The notes: a model not told the origin generated them from the letters alone. 64,000 bases of DNA from Strigamia acuminata (GCA_949358305.1 OX442315.1:14038427-14102426); one strand, 5' to 3'. Positions 11,641 to 22,600 are shown, counted from the stretch's first letter. Program-made: numbers and translations.

Positions 11641-12778
11641 TGTTTGGATCTTTTCATCAATTTTTATTTTTTTAAACATTCTCGGTTCTTTATATTAAAA
11701 TAAAACAAAAAACAAAATAATTTATAATGGAAGGAATAGGGTGGGCAACCAACGGAAATAAAAAATTCGTCACAACGATGTTTGCAATAGCGAGGTTCGA
11801 CCTATATATAAATTCTGTAAAAAATAAAATAAAATAAACTATAAAATAAAATAAAAAGAAATATAAAAACATTTGTCCAATTACTTTCTGTCTAGTCTGT
11901 AAAGAGTCTAATTTTTATTTCAGCTGCTTTTTGGGATGATTATAGGTTCTGTATCTGTTAGTTAGCCGGCAGTTGTTGCTAATTTGACACTTGCCATAGG
12001 CCTACACTATGCAAAACTACATGGGGTGATACTGTTAGTACTCTGTTCACGTAAAAATAATTGGTCTTATTGCAATTAAAAATGCCCTATACTCTGTCTA
12101 ACCTTAAGAGTAAAGAAAACTCCAGCCTTATTATTCTTTACTGTGAACCCACAAGCGAAAGTAGTTCCTTTCTATAGTTCGTTTACTACTTCGTTCATGA
12201 ACGCGAACTGCTTATTTCCTACTTGTAATTCTAGTGTGTCACTCACCACCTTATGGTAATTTTGCAGTGGGAAACATTTTCTTGTTATAATTCTGTCGCA
12301 GTTAGAAATAAACTCTCGACACAAAATAAAACCTTTATTATCTTGTATGATTTAAGTGGCACAATAAAGGCAGATGTTGCTGCCAATAATACCTGCGACT
12401 TGCATATAACTACAGTGAACTTTCTCTAGACAGGGCATACCATGGGCTGGGTATAACACTAGGACCCAAGCCATTCTAATGTCCGGTAATGCGGAAAAGT
12501 TTCTTTGCACCAGGCATTGGGCACTGACCCTTGCATTCTGTAACCAGAATTGCTTCTCTGTACACATATTAAACCAAAAAGTGACCAAAAGGTGACTGCG
12601 GTAATATTCAATGATTTGTTTTCCTTTGTAAATTAAACACAAATCATTGAAAAAACCTTTATTACTTTTATTCCGTAACAAATGCCCAGTCACAGAGTAA
12701 TTATATTATTTATAAAAATTACTCCATGCCCACTCTACAGTTTGCACCCAGTATCTTGGTGCTAAATTAAAACTGCAT
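11641..12778. other. No recognisable gene
   Basis: Mostly AT-rich. A minus frame at 12352-12693 (113 codons) has no recognisable domain. Near 12735 the words CAGTTTGCACCCAGTATCTT echo the 97-bp repeat of 40.9 and 44.7 kb, so a degraded copy probably ends here. Confidence 0.35.
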
Positions 12779-12871
12779 GTAGCTAAGTTCAAACGTGTTC
12801 ATACTAGACGCAACGCAAGCCTGCGTCCAAAAATTCTTGACGTTGATGCCGATTCCTGCTTCAACTGTGAG

Positions 12872-13374
12872 TGGTGGTCGGTCGCCTCATGGCCAGGGGA
12901 GGTCCATGGGGCGTTTGGACACCATTCACGATTAAGTACAACACAGAAAACGCACAGTTTGGATTGAATATCTCTGTTGTGGTTGGCTAGGGGTTGTGTG
13001 TTCACCGTGTTATCGCCTAGGTCGCTGGGTTGCCTTGCAGCAACCCAGCCCCGTCCAACATGGTCGAGGACCACATGGGCAGCTTGGTCGGATTACATTT
13101 CCTGTCGTGCATTGCAGCACGGCGATCGAGTCGCCTCTTATTGCGATGGCAGTCGCCATCGTCACCTTCATCAAAGTTATCACAACCAGTCAGCACAGGA
13201 CTGGAGATCCAACTGTCTCCAAGATGGCGGTCAAAGCCACGAGGAGACCTTGCATAACCCTCTGTCCTGATTGGCTGCAATCAGGACGCAGCTTCAACGA
13301 TACGTAGTAGGAGCTGCTGAGGATCCTCTTGTTGATGTTGCTAGTGCCGACTGGCGGCGGACAGTTGGTCACAC
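12872..13374. mobile_element. 503-bp GC-rich insertion with 8-9-bp target duplication
   Basis: Inserted at AACTCCGAG of the host element: AACTGTGAG (12863-12871) on the left and AACTCCAAG (13375-13383) on the right both align to the single AACTCCGAG in the 9.7-kb copy. The insert is strongly GC-rich. It contains at least three exact hairpins, including GCTGGGTTGC with its complement near 13022-13047 and TCCTGATTG/CAATCAGGA near 13266-13287. Open frames of 75-103 codons run across it on both strands, none with a domain I recognise. It may be a cargo-bearing non-autonomous transposon. Superfamily unknown; a 9-bp duplication is typical of MULEs and 8 bp of hAT or Merlin. Confidence 0.6.
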
Positions 13375-13654
13375 AACTCCAAGCTGAAGTAAGCGACGCA
13401 ACGCAAGGAAAGGTCTTGCAGCCAACCAATCACGATCCACTCCAACTCTCGTCGATTCACGTCTGGTTGGCGAGACTTTGCCCTATGCAAACAGGCCGCC
13501 ATTTTTGGATTCTGGAACTAGTTCTAGAACGAGATCCAATTGCAGGTTTCAATGAAACCATCCGATTGGCCAGACGCAACATCAATTGTTTCAGCTCTGT
13601 TCACACGTACCCTACCGTGTGAACAGACTCTGCGTTGCGTTTGACTAATTTTTC

Positions 13655-13881
13655 GGGGTGCCGTTCCAACGGCGAATCGGCTAAGGAATTGGAAGTCGTG
13701 GTATATGACGCCCACAGATTCGCCATTGGAAACGCAAATGACGTTTCCAATAGCGAATTTCAATATACACGTTTCCAATGGCGAATTTTCCCAGATTCGC
13801 CATTGGAAACGTCAAAATAGCTTTCTAATGGCGAATTTTGGAAATTCACCATTAGGTGATTCGCCGTTGGAACGGGTACCC
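13655..13881. mobile_element. 227-bp multi-foldback element with exact 8-bp duplication
   Basis: Bounded by identical AATTTTTC at 13647-13654 and 13882-13889, which occurs once at the same place in the other host copies. Ends are GGGGTGCCGTTCCAACGGCG and, inverted, GGGTACCCGTTCCAACGGCG. The interior is about eight copies of a 14-18-bp module (TTCCAATGGCGAAT) in both orientations. A larger relative is at 49694-50240. The 8-bp duplication and GG start fit Merlin-like elements; hAT or P are alternatives. Confidence 0.8.
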
Positions 13882-14503
13882 AATTTTTCCTTGCCTTGCG
13901 TCAAGTGTGAACACAAGTGTGAACTTAGCTTAACACAAGAGATGTTGTTTGTGGGAAGTTAAGTTTTCAATATGTCTTGCGAACACCACGTTGCTGCAGG
14001 ATCCTCCTAATGTTGTTGGTATTTTGTCTGATGAGAGTTTCAAGCCGAAGTTGTTGTGCATAAATTCTAGGAACGTTTTGTTGTTGTGGTTGAATATGTC
14101 CAGGGGTGAAGTCACCAGCTAGTGTAATGGGTGTTTTGTTGCTACTTATTTTCTCAATTTAAGTCGTGTGCATTGAACCGTGTTGTCTGGGTTTATGTAA
14201 ATGGACACTATTAGGCATTTTTTGTTGTTGATTATTGCCTCTGCTGCGCATAAGTCTCCGTATTTGTTTGCAATGTTGCAGTGTAGTCATTATCATTAGT
14301 TAACCTCAGTAGGTGGTGTCGCCATCGTGTTGGCTGTGTATTTTTCGCATATGGCGACACCAACAGACGGGTTTTGTATGCGATTGTCTGAATCTTACAG
14401 ATTGTTCTCTGTTTCTGTTTTCTACATCAAGTTTTGGTTCTCTGCGTTGAGTGTTTTCTCGCCTACCGTCTTCCCCCGAAAATAAGACCACAGTGTTGTA
14501 TTC

Positions 14504-14529
14504 GAATATAACACCATGGTGTTATATTC
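14504..14529. repeat. 26-bp perfect palindrome
   Basis: GAATATAACACC followed directly by its complement, centred on CCATGG. The same word appears in the elements at 14667-14822 and 31252-31384, so it is probably a terminus or remnant of that family. Confidence 0.6.
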
Positions 14530-14666
14530 AGCCAATATTAAGTAAGTTTTCAAAAAAGTAAAATTGTTATTTATTCTATTAATTTGTATTCATTACGCTG
14601 ATTAAAAAAAACAAAAAAGATATATCAATTAACAAAACAACGATATACTGTATGTTTTAAATATTT

Positions 14667-14822
14667 TTATACAAATCTGAATATAACACCATGAGGGTAT
14701 ATTCGAATATAACTCGATGGTGTTATGCTGAAGTTGTGTTAAATTCGAATTTTTCAACAATGTTTCACAACTTACAGTTTTTAAAGAAACTCGAATACAA
14801 CACCCATGTGTTTTTTCGATGG
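14667..14822. mobile_element. ~150-bp palindromic MITE, copy 1
   Basis: Terminal words of the type CACCATGGTGTTATATTCGA occur inverted at the two ends. The interior (TTCAACAATGTTTCACAA, then a TTACAGTTTT segment) is shared nearly base for base with 31252-31384. The pair of copies defines the unit. It has no coding capacity. Confidence 0.6.
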
Positions 14823-14889
14823 TAGTGCGGAGAAAGACGTCTAAATATGAATGTGTGCGAGATTGCTTCATTTTTATGTCTGTTTATCG

Positions 14890-15053
14890 CAGCGCTTCTC
14901 AACCGGGGGTGTGAGGCCAGTGCAGACAAATATTTAATATATAAGTGGCTAAGTGACTTCAGTAAAAAAAAATATTTCGTTTGGTAAGGAGAGTGCAAGC
15001 ACAGATTTTAAAAGTCAAGGGAGTGCCGGTTGCTTCATAGGTTAAGAACTCAG
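14890..15053. mobile_element. Possible small hAT relic
   Basis: The left end CAGCGCTTCTCAACCGGGGG is a typical hAT terminus. The right end GGTTAAGAACTCAG is a decayed partial complement. About 164 bp, non-coding. Only the terminus motif supports the call. Confidence 0.35.
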
Positions 15054-15204
15054 GATTTGTACAGGGTGATCCAGAGAGACCTGACGATTTTGATAATGGA
15101 ATTACTCCGTAAATAAATAAAAACTAAAACCATTATACAGTTTGAAATGCCATTTTTACCGTGAATCGTCTCATAATGTGAGGGTCCCAAATAAACCGCG
15201 GGCC

Positions 15205-15530
15205 TTTAAATCTAGTTTAAATTCTTGGTGCAAATGCATCTAGCCCAAAAATATCTAGTTTAAAAATTTTGAAACTAAATATTTCTAATCCAGTCGTGTG
15301 AACTAGATAATTGCCATTGCCAAAGAACTAGATAACTGCCAAGGTCACTTCCCACAATTCTTTGCGTAACATGGTTAGTTGATTGTCTATTGACTGCATG
15401 CTAGCCTAGATATGTGGCTTTTTGCTTTTTGGTGCGAACGCTCTAGCCTGGACTTTTTAAGCCAATATCAGGCCAGAACTAGATTTAAACTTTGGGCTAG
15501 CCCAAACTTTCTGGTGCGAACAAGGTATTA
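15205..15530 (-). mobile_element. ~350-bp MITE, copy 1 (GTTCGCACC ends), one end truncated
   Basis: This is the inverted counterpart of 17881-18239, aligning over almost the whole length. The right terminus CTGGTGCGAACAAGGTATTA is intact; about 40 bp are missing at the left. Internal repeats of AACTAGATAA occur as in the other copy. Confidence 0.75.
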
Positions 15531-15939
15531 GCTTACTAAATTTCTAATAGTCTAACTTGGATTTGATCTTCGTCGTTTGTGGTGCCGCCAGATATAAGAA
15601 ACTACAGAGATTTGATTAACAGCTTGACATGGTAAACCTTCCACAAGCAGTTTTGAAATTCTGTAATTCACAACATGAGCAAGCTGAACAAGACCTCAAG
15701 CTGCAATCAGTTTTAACGATTGCAGTAAAACAAAGAACTGTAGTTCTGTGATATTGTACTAGGTATATGGATAGCATTTTATTACAGTAGCAGCTGACAA
15801 TAAAAAAAACCCTTAACAGAATTTATAGCATTTGAAACAATTGCATATTTGTTTTCTCGATGCTTTAATTTGATGATGAGCTGCACAATTCTTCACTGAC
15901 CAGAAACTTCGGATCCGGCAACAACTGCTGCTCCAATAT

Positions 15940-16383
15940 TTGCATTTAATTCTTTTGGCCATTGCTGGTATATTTAATACAATGTCAATACTGCCAGAAA
16001 TGAAATTGGAAAGGAAAATGCATGGTAAGAGAAAACCCGTATATCAATGCTTTGCCCATAGAAGAAATAACGTCATAGAGCCGAATTTTGCGACTAGACG
16101 GCGCGCAAAACCAACTGACGGTTCTGTGTACAGCCCAATAGCATTAGAACTAGTACCGGTGTCATGTCCCTTTCTCATTCGTCTAAGCCTTGCCAAACAA
16201 TGCTTTACCAGTGCTTTGCCAAACAATGTTTTATCAGTGCTTTGCCAAACAATGCTTTATCAGCGCTTTTCCAACGGTCTGTTATTCCTGTTGATATGTT
16301 GTTTAGGTGTAGAAGGAAGTTGTTACTTACTTTCTATTAGCAGTTTCTGGTATTCGGGTGAGGGGTGGCAAGAAACTAGTTGA
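15940..16383 (+). other. 147-codon open frame of unknown status
   Basis: This is the longest non-repetitive frame from ATG to stop in the window. It shows no recognisable domain. About 80 bp of it (16190-16270) is a ~31-bp tandem repeat (TGCTTTGCCAAACAATG), so that part of the protein would be a simple repeat. No splice sites or promoter can be tied to it. Length alone is weak evidence in 64 kb, and I regard it as more likely non-coding. Confidence 0.15.
16190..16270 (+). repeat. ~31-bp tandem repeat, about 2.7 units
   Basis: Units containing GCCAAACAATGYTTTAYCAG repeat with only a few substitutions. Confidence 0.8.
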
Positions 16384-17197
16384 TGCAACATTGTTGTTAT
16401 TGCACTGATGTATTCGATCATAGGCAGACATCGGATAATGAGCTGCACTAGTTACCGTTGCCGGTTGGGGATCGTCATTATCGGTCCTGCAATTAAAAGG
16501 TTTCAAGATTGTCACCGTGTTAAATGAAATCTGGTTTATAGGATGGCGGTTGTTGTTTAAATTTGAAATATTGTTACACAAACAACTACCCTGCACCAAA
16601 AAAGTAGTTTAGTCTACTAAAACCCGCTAAAACTGCTAAAAAACCTTAAAACTGTGACTAAAAACAACTGAAAATTCCACAAACACCTTTTGAGTATTGA
16701 AGTTATCATTAATTAATACAACTAATTGAACTAACTATTTTGTCTAGCCAAGCGATCCAAAATATGCTTCAATGATGAAGTAATGAAAAAAATCAATCCT
16801 AAAAATTTACCTTGTTTTGGGAGTTGGCTGTGATTGGCTGCTTGCTCCGAGCAAGCAAGCATGAAAGTTTAAATATTTGAACGTGGTAGCAATAGCAAGC
16901 TAAGTTACCAGCAAACTTGAAACGCCCAATGGGTACGCCCTTCAGAAAATGTGATATCAATTCAATCTGTGCATTTCAAACAAAGCGAATGATCAATCTT
17001 CTTATTGGTTATTTGCTTCTCCGTCTCCCTCTACTTTAAGTGTAAAACTAAATCGTCAATACCAAACATGGAACAAACTGCAAATCAACAGACACTCCCA
17101 ATAACAACTACAGTATTACCATAACAACGACGTAATTTGCATTGAAAAAATCTTTACAATATTACATCACAATATTGAATGTGTAGTTAAGTGGCTA

Positions 17198-17679
17198 CCC
17201 CAGTAGCACGGATGATCGATTTAACATCGCATGTATGTAGATACAACAGTAAACATCGCATGTATGCAGATACGATATTAAACATCGCATGTACGGTATG
17301 CAGATACAATATTAAACATCGCCTGTATGCAGATACGATATTAAACATCGCATGTATGCAGATACGATATTAAACATCGCATGTATGCAGATACGATATT
17401 AAACATCGCATGTATGCAGATACGATATTAAACATCGCATCCATGTAGATACGATATTAAACATCGCATGTATGCAGATACGATATTAAACATCGCATGT
17501 GCAGATACGATATTAAACATCGCATGTGCAGATATGATATTAAACATCGCATGTGCAGATACAATATTAAACATCGCATGTATGCAGATACAATATTAAA
17601 CATCGCATGTATGCAGATACGATATTAAATTTCGAAATTATCTAGATGCGATGTTAAATCGTTCATTGTGTTACTTGGG
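17198..17679. mobile_element. TIR element containing a 28-bp minisatellite
   Basis: The left end runs CCCAGTAGCAC and then CGATTTAACATCGCAT. The right end is its imperfect reverse complement (ATGCGATGTTAAATCG, then GTTACTTGGG), making an inverted repeat of ~35 bp. The interior is the 28-bp array whose unit includes the same ACATCGCAT word. This suggests the array arose by repeated duplication starting at the terminal repeat. No target duplication is clear. Confidence 0.7.
17222..17632 (+). repeat. 28-bp minisatellite (unit starts ACATCGCATGTATGCAGATA)
   Basis: About 15 units. Several are shortened to ~24 bp by loss of a TATG step, and one is a CATCCATGT variant. It is one of only a few arrays here whose period is not 20-22 bp. 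Confidence 0.9.
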
Positions 17680-17880
17680 ATGTTCTTTGAACACGTTTTA
17701 GTGGTTGAAAACAAAGTGTTACGGTTCATGATTCTGTTGGAGTCCCGGGTAACGGCTTGATGTCCTAAATGGTCACCCTGGACAAGCATCTGTCTTTCGG
17801 GTCATGATCGTGATAAATCAAGCTAAATCAATACGGTTGTGACCCCAAAGGCTGATGCTTGGACAAAGCCAAGTAAAGGC

Positions 17881-18239
17881 TAATACCATGTTCGCACCAG
17901 AAAGTTTGGGCTAGCCCAAAGTTTAAATCTAGTTCTGGCCTGATGTTGGCTTAAAAAGTTCAGGCTAGAGCGTTCGCACCAAAAAGCAAAAAGCCACATA
18001 TCTAGGCTAGCATGCAGCCAATAGACAATCAACTGACCAGGTTACGCATGGAATTGTGGGAAGTGACCTTGACAGTTATCTAGTTCTTTGACAATTATCT
18101 AGTTCACACAACTGGATTAGAATTATCTAGTTTAAACATTTTTAAACTAGATAATTTTGGGCCAGATGCGTTCGCACCAAGAAAAAGAACTAGATTTAAA
18201 CTTTGGGCTAGCCCAAACATTCTGGTGCGAACAAGGTAT
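17881..18239 (+). mobile_element. ~359-bp MITE, copy 2 (complete)
   Basis: Both termini are present: GTTCGCACCAGAAAGTTTGG on the left and its complement CATTCTGGTGCGAAC on the right, giving inverted repeats of ~50 bp including GGGCTAGCCCAAAGTTTAAA. Internal AACTAGATAA words repeat. It is inverted relative to 15205-15530. The ends continue into TAATACC and GGTATAA, and the exact target duplication cannot be fixed. Confidence 0.8.
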
Positions 18240-18842
18240 AAAGAGTGTTTAATAAAACTACTTTTTAAGGACCCTGTGATGCATTTGTATCGACAACTGG
18301 GAAAACCACAGAAAACCAGTTAGAGGTGGGTGGTAGAAGGACTTTGGCATAGAAACAGCACCTTATATTATATCAGATGGTGATGAGAACTGTCTGGGAT
18401 TCTCAGGAGACAAACAATAGAAATTTGAGATGTAATAGTTCTGGGTCAGTTTTGTGGGGTGGGATGGATTTGTTTGTGAACTACGAGCAAATAACTGCAA
18501 AAATTCAATGAAGATTAAATTAGGATTGCAAATATTTTATGGACAACTTTTGTGTTGAAATTGTGGATAAAAGGGTTGTATATTCACTCTTGACAAATGA
18601 CTTGTCATGGTTATTTTTAGTTAGCTGTACTCTAGTAGTGTGAATCATAGTTAGATTAGATTACAGATAAAAGGTTTGCAAAATTTAGGTTATAGTTAAA
18701 TCTTACATGGGACTAGTAAATTAAACTTTAAATTGTATTTAAATCACCACACTGTTGTGAAACCCATTGAACTTAAAAGCCTAACGTAACCTACGTTTAC
18801 CAGGGTCTGCGACCGACAACCGCAAACTTATATGGGGAATAA
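18240..18842. other. No recognisable gene
   Basis: AT-rich unique-looking sequence, with no motif or repeat I can support. Confidence 0.4.
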
Positions 18843-18853
18843 ATAATAATAAT

Positions 18854-18916
<63 letters not shown>

Positions 18917-18917
18917 T
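18843..18917 (+). repeat. TAA microsatellite
   Basis: About 25 trinucleotide units with one interruption near the start. It directly abuts the CCTAA tract. Confidence 0.95.
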
Positions 18918-18920
18918 AAA

Positions 18921-19090
18921 CCTAACCTAAACCTAACCTAAGCCTAACCTAAACCTAACCTAAGCCTAACCTAAGCCTAACCTAAGCCTAACCTAAACCT
19001 AACCTAAGCCTAACCTAAACCTAAACCTAACCTAAACCTAAACCTAACCTAAACTAAACCTAACCTAAACCTACACTAAACCTAACCAAA
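18921..19090 (+). repeat. Telomere-like CCTAA/CCTAAAC/CCTAAGC tract
   Basis: Alternating CCTAACCTAAAC and CCTAACCTAAGC units, which on the minus strand read TTAGG, TTTAGG and CTTAGG. It resembles degenerate TTAGG-type telomere sequence but is interstitial and follows a TAA microsatellite. It could equally be a simple minisatellite. Confidence 0.85.
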
Positions 19091-19597
19091 CCAGGCACGT
19101 GTATGGGGCGGCACCCTCCGGTGGGCGACACATAGGGAGAAAATTCAAAAATGTTGTTTGCATTCTTATTTTTGTTTAAAGTGCCGCCCGCACAAGTATA
19201 TCATTTTAAACGTTGATTGTGATGTATGAAACCAAAAAATTGCGAAGGCGCACAGTTCCAACTGATAGTAACGGAGAATATATTTATTTTTGAAGAATAA
19301 GAATCTCTAGTCACTATAATGATATCTTTCTATTGGTTTAGCCGGCTGCAGTAATGCACAGTCAGCAAAAAAATAATCGGACACCTTTAGTGATGTGCAT
19401 GCCACTGAAAACTTTTCTAATGACCAGACGGAATCGTATAGAAAATGTGCTAGATCTTATTATTATTATTAAAGATCATCACAACACTTTAATTGTATTT
19501 TTGCGAAAAAAAATCTGGTCAAAATGAGAAGTGTGCAAGGGTTGATCATCATGCCAGTGAGCAAAATAATTTGTTGACAAATACCAACGGATTCTAT

Positions 19598-20024
19598 CAG
19601 GGCCCGATTCGATCCAGTGGGGGCCTTTAGACAGTCGAAATCTCGAGGGGGCCCCTCTCGCAAAAGTAAAGTTTTCGTTACTTTGCGTCGATTCATTTTT
19701 TTAAAGGCTTTTATTTAACTTGACATGAATGTTTGTGTGTGCGCGCGTTTCAACTTCCGGTTTTGGTAATTTGTCCGAAAACGTCGGTAATTTGGAAAGA
19801 AAACTAATTAAAAATTAAAAATTAATTATAAGATTGGAAAGTAGACTTTTCTGGTGTAGTTTTTGGTCTATATTACAATGAATCTGTTCATTTAACGATT
19901 AAAATCACGCAAAGCGGAGTGCCACCTGGCGAAACCTGTGTACTATAATGTAGGCCGAAATGTTCGCCCCGATACGTTTTACTAGTTTGATCCGTTGTCG
20001 CGGGCCCCTAGACCAGAGCCTACT
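19598..20024. mobile_element. Possible hAT-like relic with GGGCCC-rich ends
   Basis: The left starts CAGGGCCCGATTCGATCCAG and the right contains GGGCCCCTAGACCAG, an approximate inverted pair. Inside, AAAGGCTTTTATTTAACTTG (19686) and GAAATGTTCGCCC (19957) flank ~250 bp. The same two words are joined directly at 23172-23222, so that locus is a deleted or spliced-together version of this one. Confidence 0.3.
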
Positions 20025-20149
20025 CTGCCTATCAAACAGCATCCATAACATCCTTGAACTCACGTGGCCATCAGTAAATTCAAGATTCCTTGCGCACTCT
20101 ATTAAGTTACAAGAATCATTTATTTGCTTTGTATACTTGAGCCGTTAAA

Positions 20150-21016
20150 TTATAAATGAAGGACATAATTTACATTGATTTCAAAGCACTGCATTTTGTG
20201 TTCTGACAATAACTACATTACCAAGGCGCATTGGAAACAGAAACTAACCCCATGTAATCGTGAGGAATTAATAATATTGAGATGCACCAAGACCAATTTG
20301 CCCCCTTCGCCCCCCTCTGACTACTATTGGTTGAACTTAGAGCGAAATTGAGTCACTTAGCATTTGGTAGAAAACATGTGTGCATCTGTGTTGCCTTTTT
20401 ATCATCAAAATAATTAAATTTTTGAAAAATTGGGCGGAGCATTAAATTTGATTGGTCAGAAAGTATATGTAACACTCATTACTGGGAAAACTCATGAGGA
20501 TAATATTTAGGTGTAAAGAGAGTGGGTTATACGAATGGCGGTGATCGATTTTGAGTGTAAATCGATTTTTAAAATATAAATTGCTGCGATTTTGCAGCTG
20601 CTAATATATTCATAATTGCAACCGTGTTTTTTCGAATAAAATCGGCAAAACTCAGAAAACTGCACGACCAAAAAGCGTACATTACTGTAACTTGTCGCGA
20701 AAATGGAGTCGAGGTAAATCGAATTGTTGTTCACGATTTTGGCGTCAGATGACACGGCTTGCGTGCAAGTAATAATTTATTACGAAAAAGCGAATATGCG
20801 CCCCAAAAGGCGTCCAGTTGGCAATATGGCTGAGAATTAATACAACAAGAGAGCAATAGTTACATAAAATTAGATAAATAACAAAACAAGAGCGAGCTAC
20901 GTTTAAAGGCACGCAACACAATTGCAAACGATTATTCAAACGAACGACTAATTATTTTGTAAATCGTCAGTTTCTGTTTTTAGCATTTCTATCAACAAAA
21001 TGGACACCAAACACTA
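20150..21016. other. No recognisable gene
   Basis: Two minus-strand frames, 20507-20755 (82 codons) and 20745-20939 (64 codons), follow one another in a region of slightly higher GC. Neither shows a domain. A coding exon here cannot be excluded but is not supported. Confidence 0.25.
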
Positions 21017-21216
21017 GCTGCATACAAAAATTAAAATATTTTGTATTTTACTTCAATTTTAAAACAAAAATGACATCATTTCCTGTCCTATTTATTAAAT
21101 TAAACTATATTAATTAATTATTTATAATTATAATTATATGTTTATGATATATTTATTATAATTATTATAATAAATCAAAATTTAAACTTAAAACACACTT
21201 AAACTAAAATTGTATT
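21017..21216. mobile_element. TA-flanked MITE, truncated copy
   Basis: The left terminus GCTGCATACAAAAATTAAAA is preceded by TA. The body matches 7972-8107 and 22292-22546, with an AT-rich expansion in the middle and the right terminus lost. Confidence 0.6.
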
Positions 21217-21478
21217 GTTTTGTAGTTTTCGGAGTGGTTTATGCCTGGTTTTAGTTTTTACAAACAAATTCAAAATGGCTGCCACGCGCGTTAGAAATGA
21301 GACTTCATACGTTAATAATGCTTGCAGGTGAAGCATCCACCACCAAAAATCATTTCCACTGTTAAGGCCGCCTTACAAGGCTGCGAATTGTTGTTGCCGT
21401 ATTTTGCAGCTGTTCTGGGTGTTGAGCGAGCACCATTGCATTGTAAACGCCGAAAAGTAACGCAATAATTAAATTTTG

Positions 21479-21848
21479 CTATAAGCTGGGCCTATTACTC
21501 ATTGGCTGAGCTTGATTACTCACTGTGTGCTACCACCATGAAAAGTAGTTCAGTTTTGTTTTAACTTGTTTGATTATTTAAATAATTGGAATGATGTAAT
21601 GTTATTTGTATTTTATAAGAAAATGTTTCTTCAATTCATAAAATAAAGATTTATGCTGTTTTTATTTAAATATTCATGTATAGTCAGTTTATTGCTTGCT
21701 TTGTCAGGAAAGCAAACAATTTTCTAATTTTTTATTGGTTGTTTTGCCTGGAAAGCATTCAAAATGTCAGCCAGTGTTTTGATCTATTTTTTGGTATCAC
21801 TACACAAGTGAAAAGGCTCAGCCAATGGGTAATAGACCCAACTTATAG
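21479..21848. mobile_element. Long-armed inverted-repeat element, copy B
   Basis: Core sequence is shared with 22601-23009 and 40484-40865 (AAAATAAAGATTTATGCTG, TTGGTTGTTTTG and TGGTATCACTACACAA words). Its own arms, CTATAAGCTGGGCCTATTAC and onward to CATTGGCTGAG, match each other with about four differences. It contains AATAAA but no open frame of note; the 21676-22002 frame has no recognised domain. Confidence 0.7.
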
Positions 21849-22291
21849 TAATTGTTTTGCGAATTTCTTCTGCGAATGTTTTCATCTTCCGTTTAAAAAA
21901 GCATCGAAAACCACAGAAACAGAAACTTTGAACGCAGACGATATTGAGTTTTGTCGGAACATAACTAGGACAAGTAATCCATACATTACGCAAAAATATT
22001 GAACGCAAACAAACTATGAAAATTCTAAACACAAATTAAATTTCGAATTCCAAGTTTATTGCAACCAACCTACTCCATCATATTTTCGTCATTTACACCC
22101 TGAAACATGAGCCCCGGGACCCCCCAGTGCTAAGTTTGTGTCGAGGGTTTAATATCCGGGCTCCGGTTCCAAAATTTGGAGATTACTCTATGAAACAACA
22201 GGGGTACGGTATCCTGTGAGAAATCGATCAAGTATTCTACATGTTGTTTAATTTGGTGGATATGGTGAGGTTTTTGGCAAAAAAGACATTA

Positions 22292-22546
22292 GCTGCATTC
22301 AAAAACTAAAACATTTTGGGTTTTACTTCAATTTTAAAACAAAAATGACATTATTTCCTGTTCAAACCCATGTTAAAACTTAAAATACAGTAGCTGCATT
22401 CAAAAACTTGTTTCGTGTCTGTACATGTTATTCAATGGGAATGACGTCACACATACAGACACGTGCAGACACGTTTTAGAGTTTTTGAATGCAGCTACTC
22501 TAACTAAAATTTATAAAACACAAATATTTTAATTTTTGAATGCAGC
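22292..22546. mobile_element. TA-flanked MITE with nested relative
   Basis: The outer element has GCTGCATTCAAAAA termini and flanking TA at 22290-22291 and 22547-22548. At 22393-22495 a 103-bp element with the same termini, also bounded by TA, has inserted into it. The family was therefore mobilised at least twice at this site. Confidence 0.8.
22393..22495. mobile_element. 103-bp nested MITE
   Basis: Termini GCTGCATTCAAAAAC and GTTTTTGAATGCAGC, with TA on both sides. The interior (TTTCGTGTCTGTACATG and its near-complement CAGACACGT) is unrelated to the host element. Only the transposase-recognised ends are shared. Confidence 0.75.
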
Positions 22547-22600
22547 TACTTGTTTGTGAACGAAATAAACAAGGGATTGCAAAAAAAACAAAATAAGTTT

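Larger units (their letters stand above)
12779..13932 (-). mobile_element. Inverted-repeat element, copy 2, with two nested insertions
   Basis: The same element as 9702-10145, recognisable from the ends (GCTAAGTTC ... GAACTTAGC) and from collinear internal blocks. It is enlarged to ~1.15 kb by two later insertions, 12872-13374 and 13655-13881. Collinearity with the copies at 9.7 and 32.0 kb shows the pre-insertion sequence directly. The many short frames on both strands across this region lie in repeat DNA. Confidence 0.8.

Noticed and set aside
17222-17632. Possible CRISPR-like array (regular 28-bp repeat)
   Set aside because: The units are head-to-tail with no unique spacers, and the context is eukaryotic.
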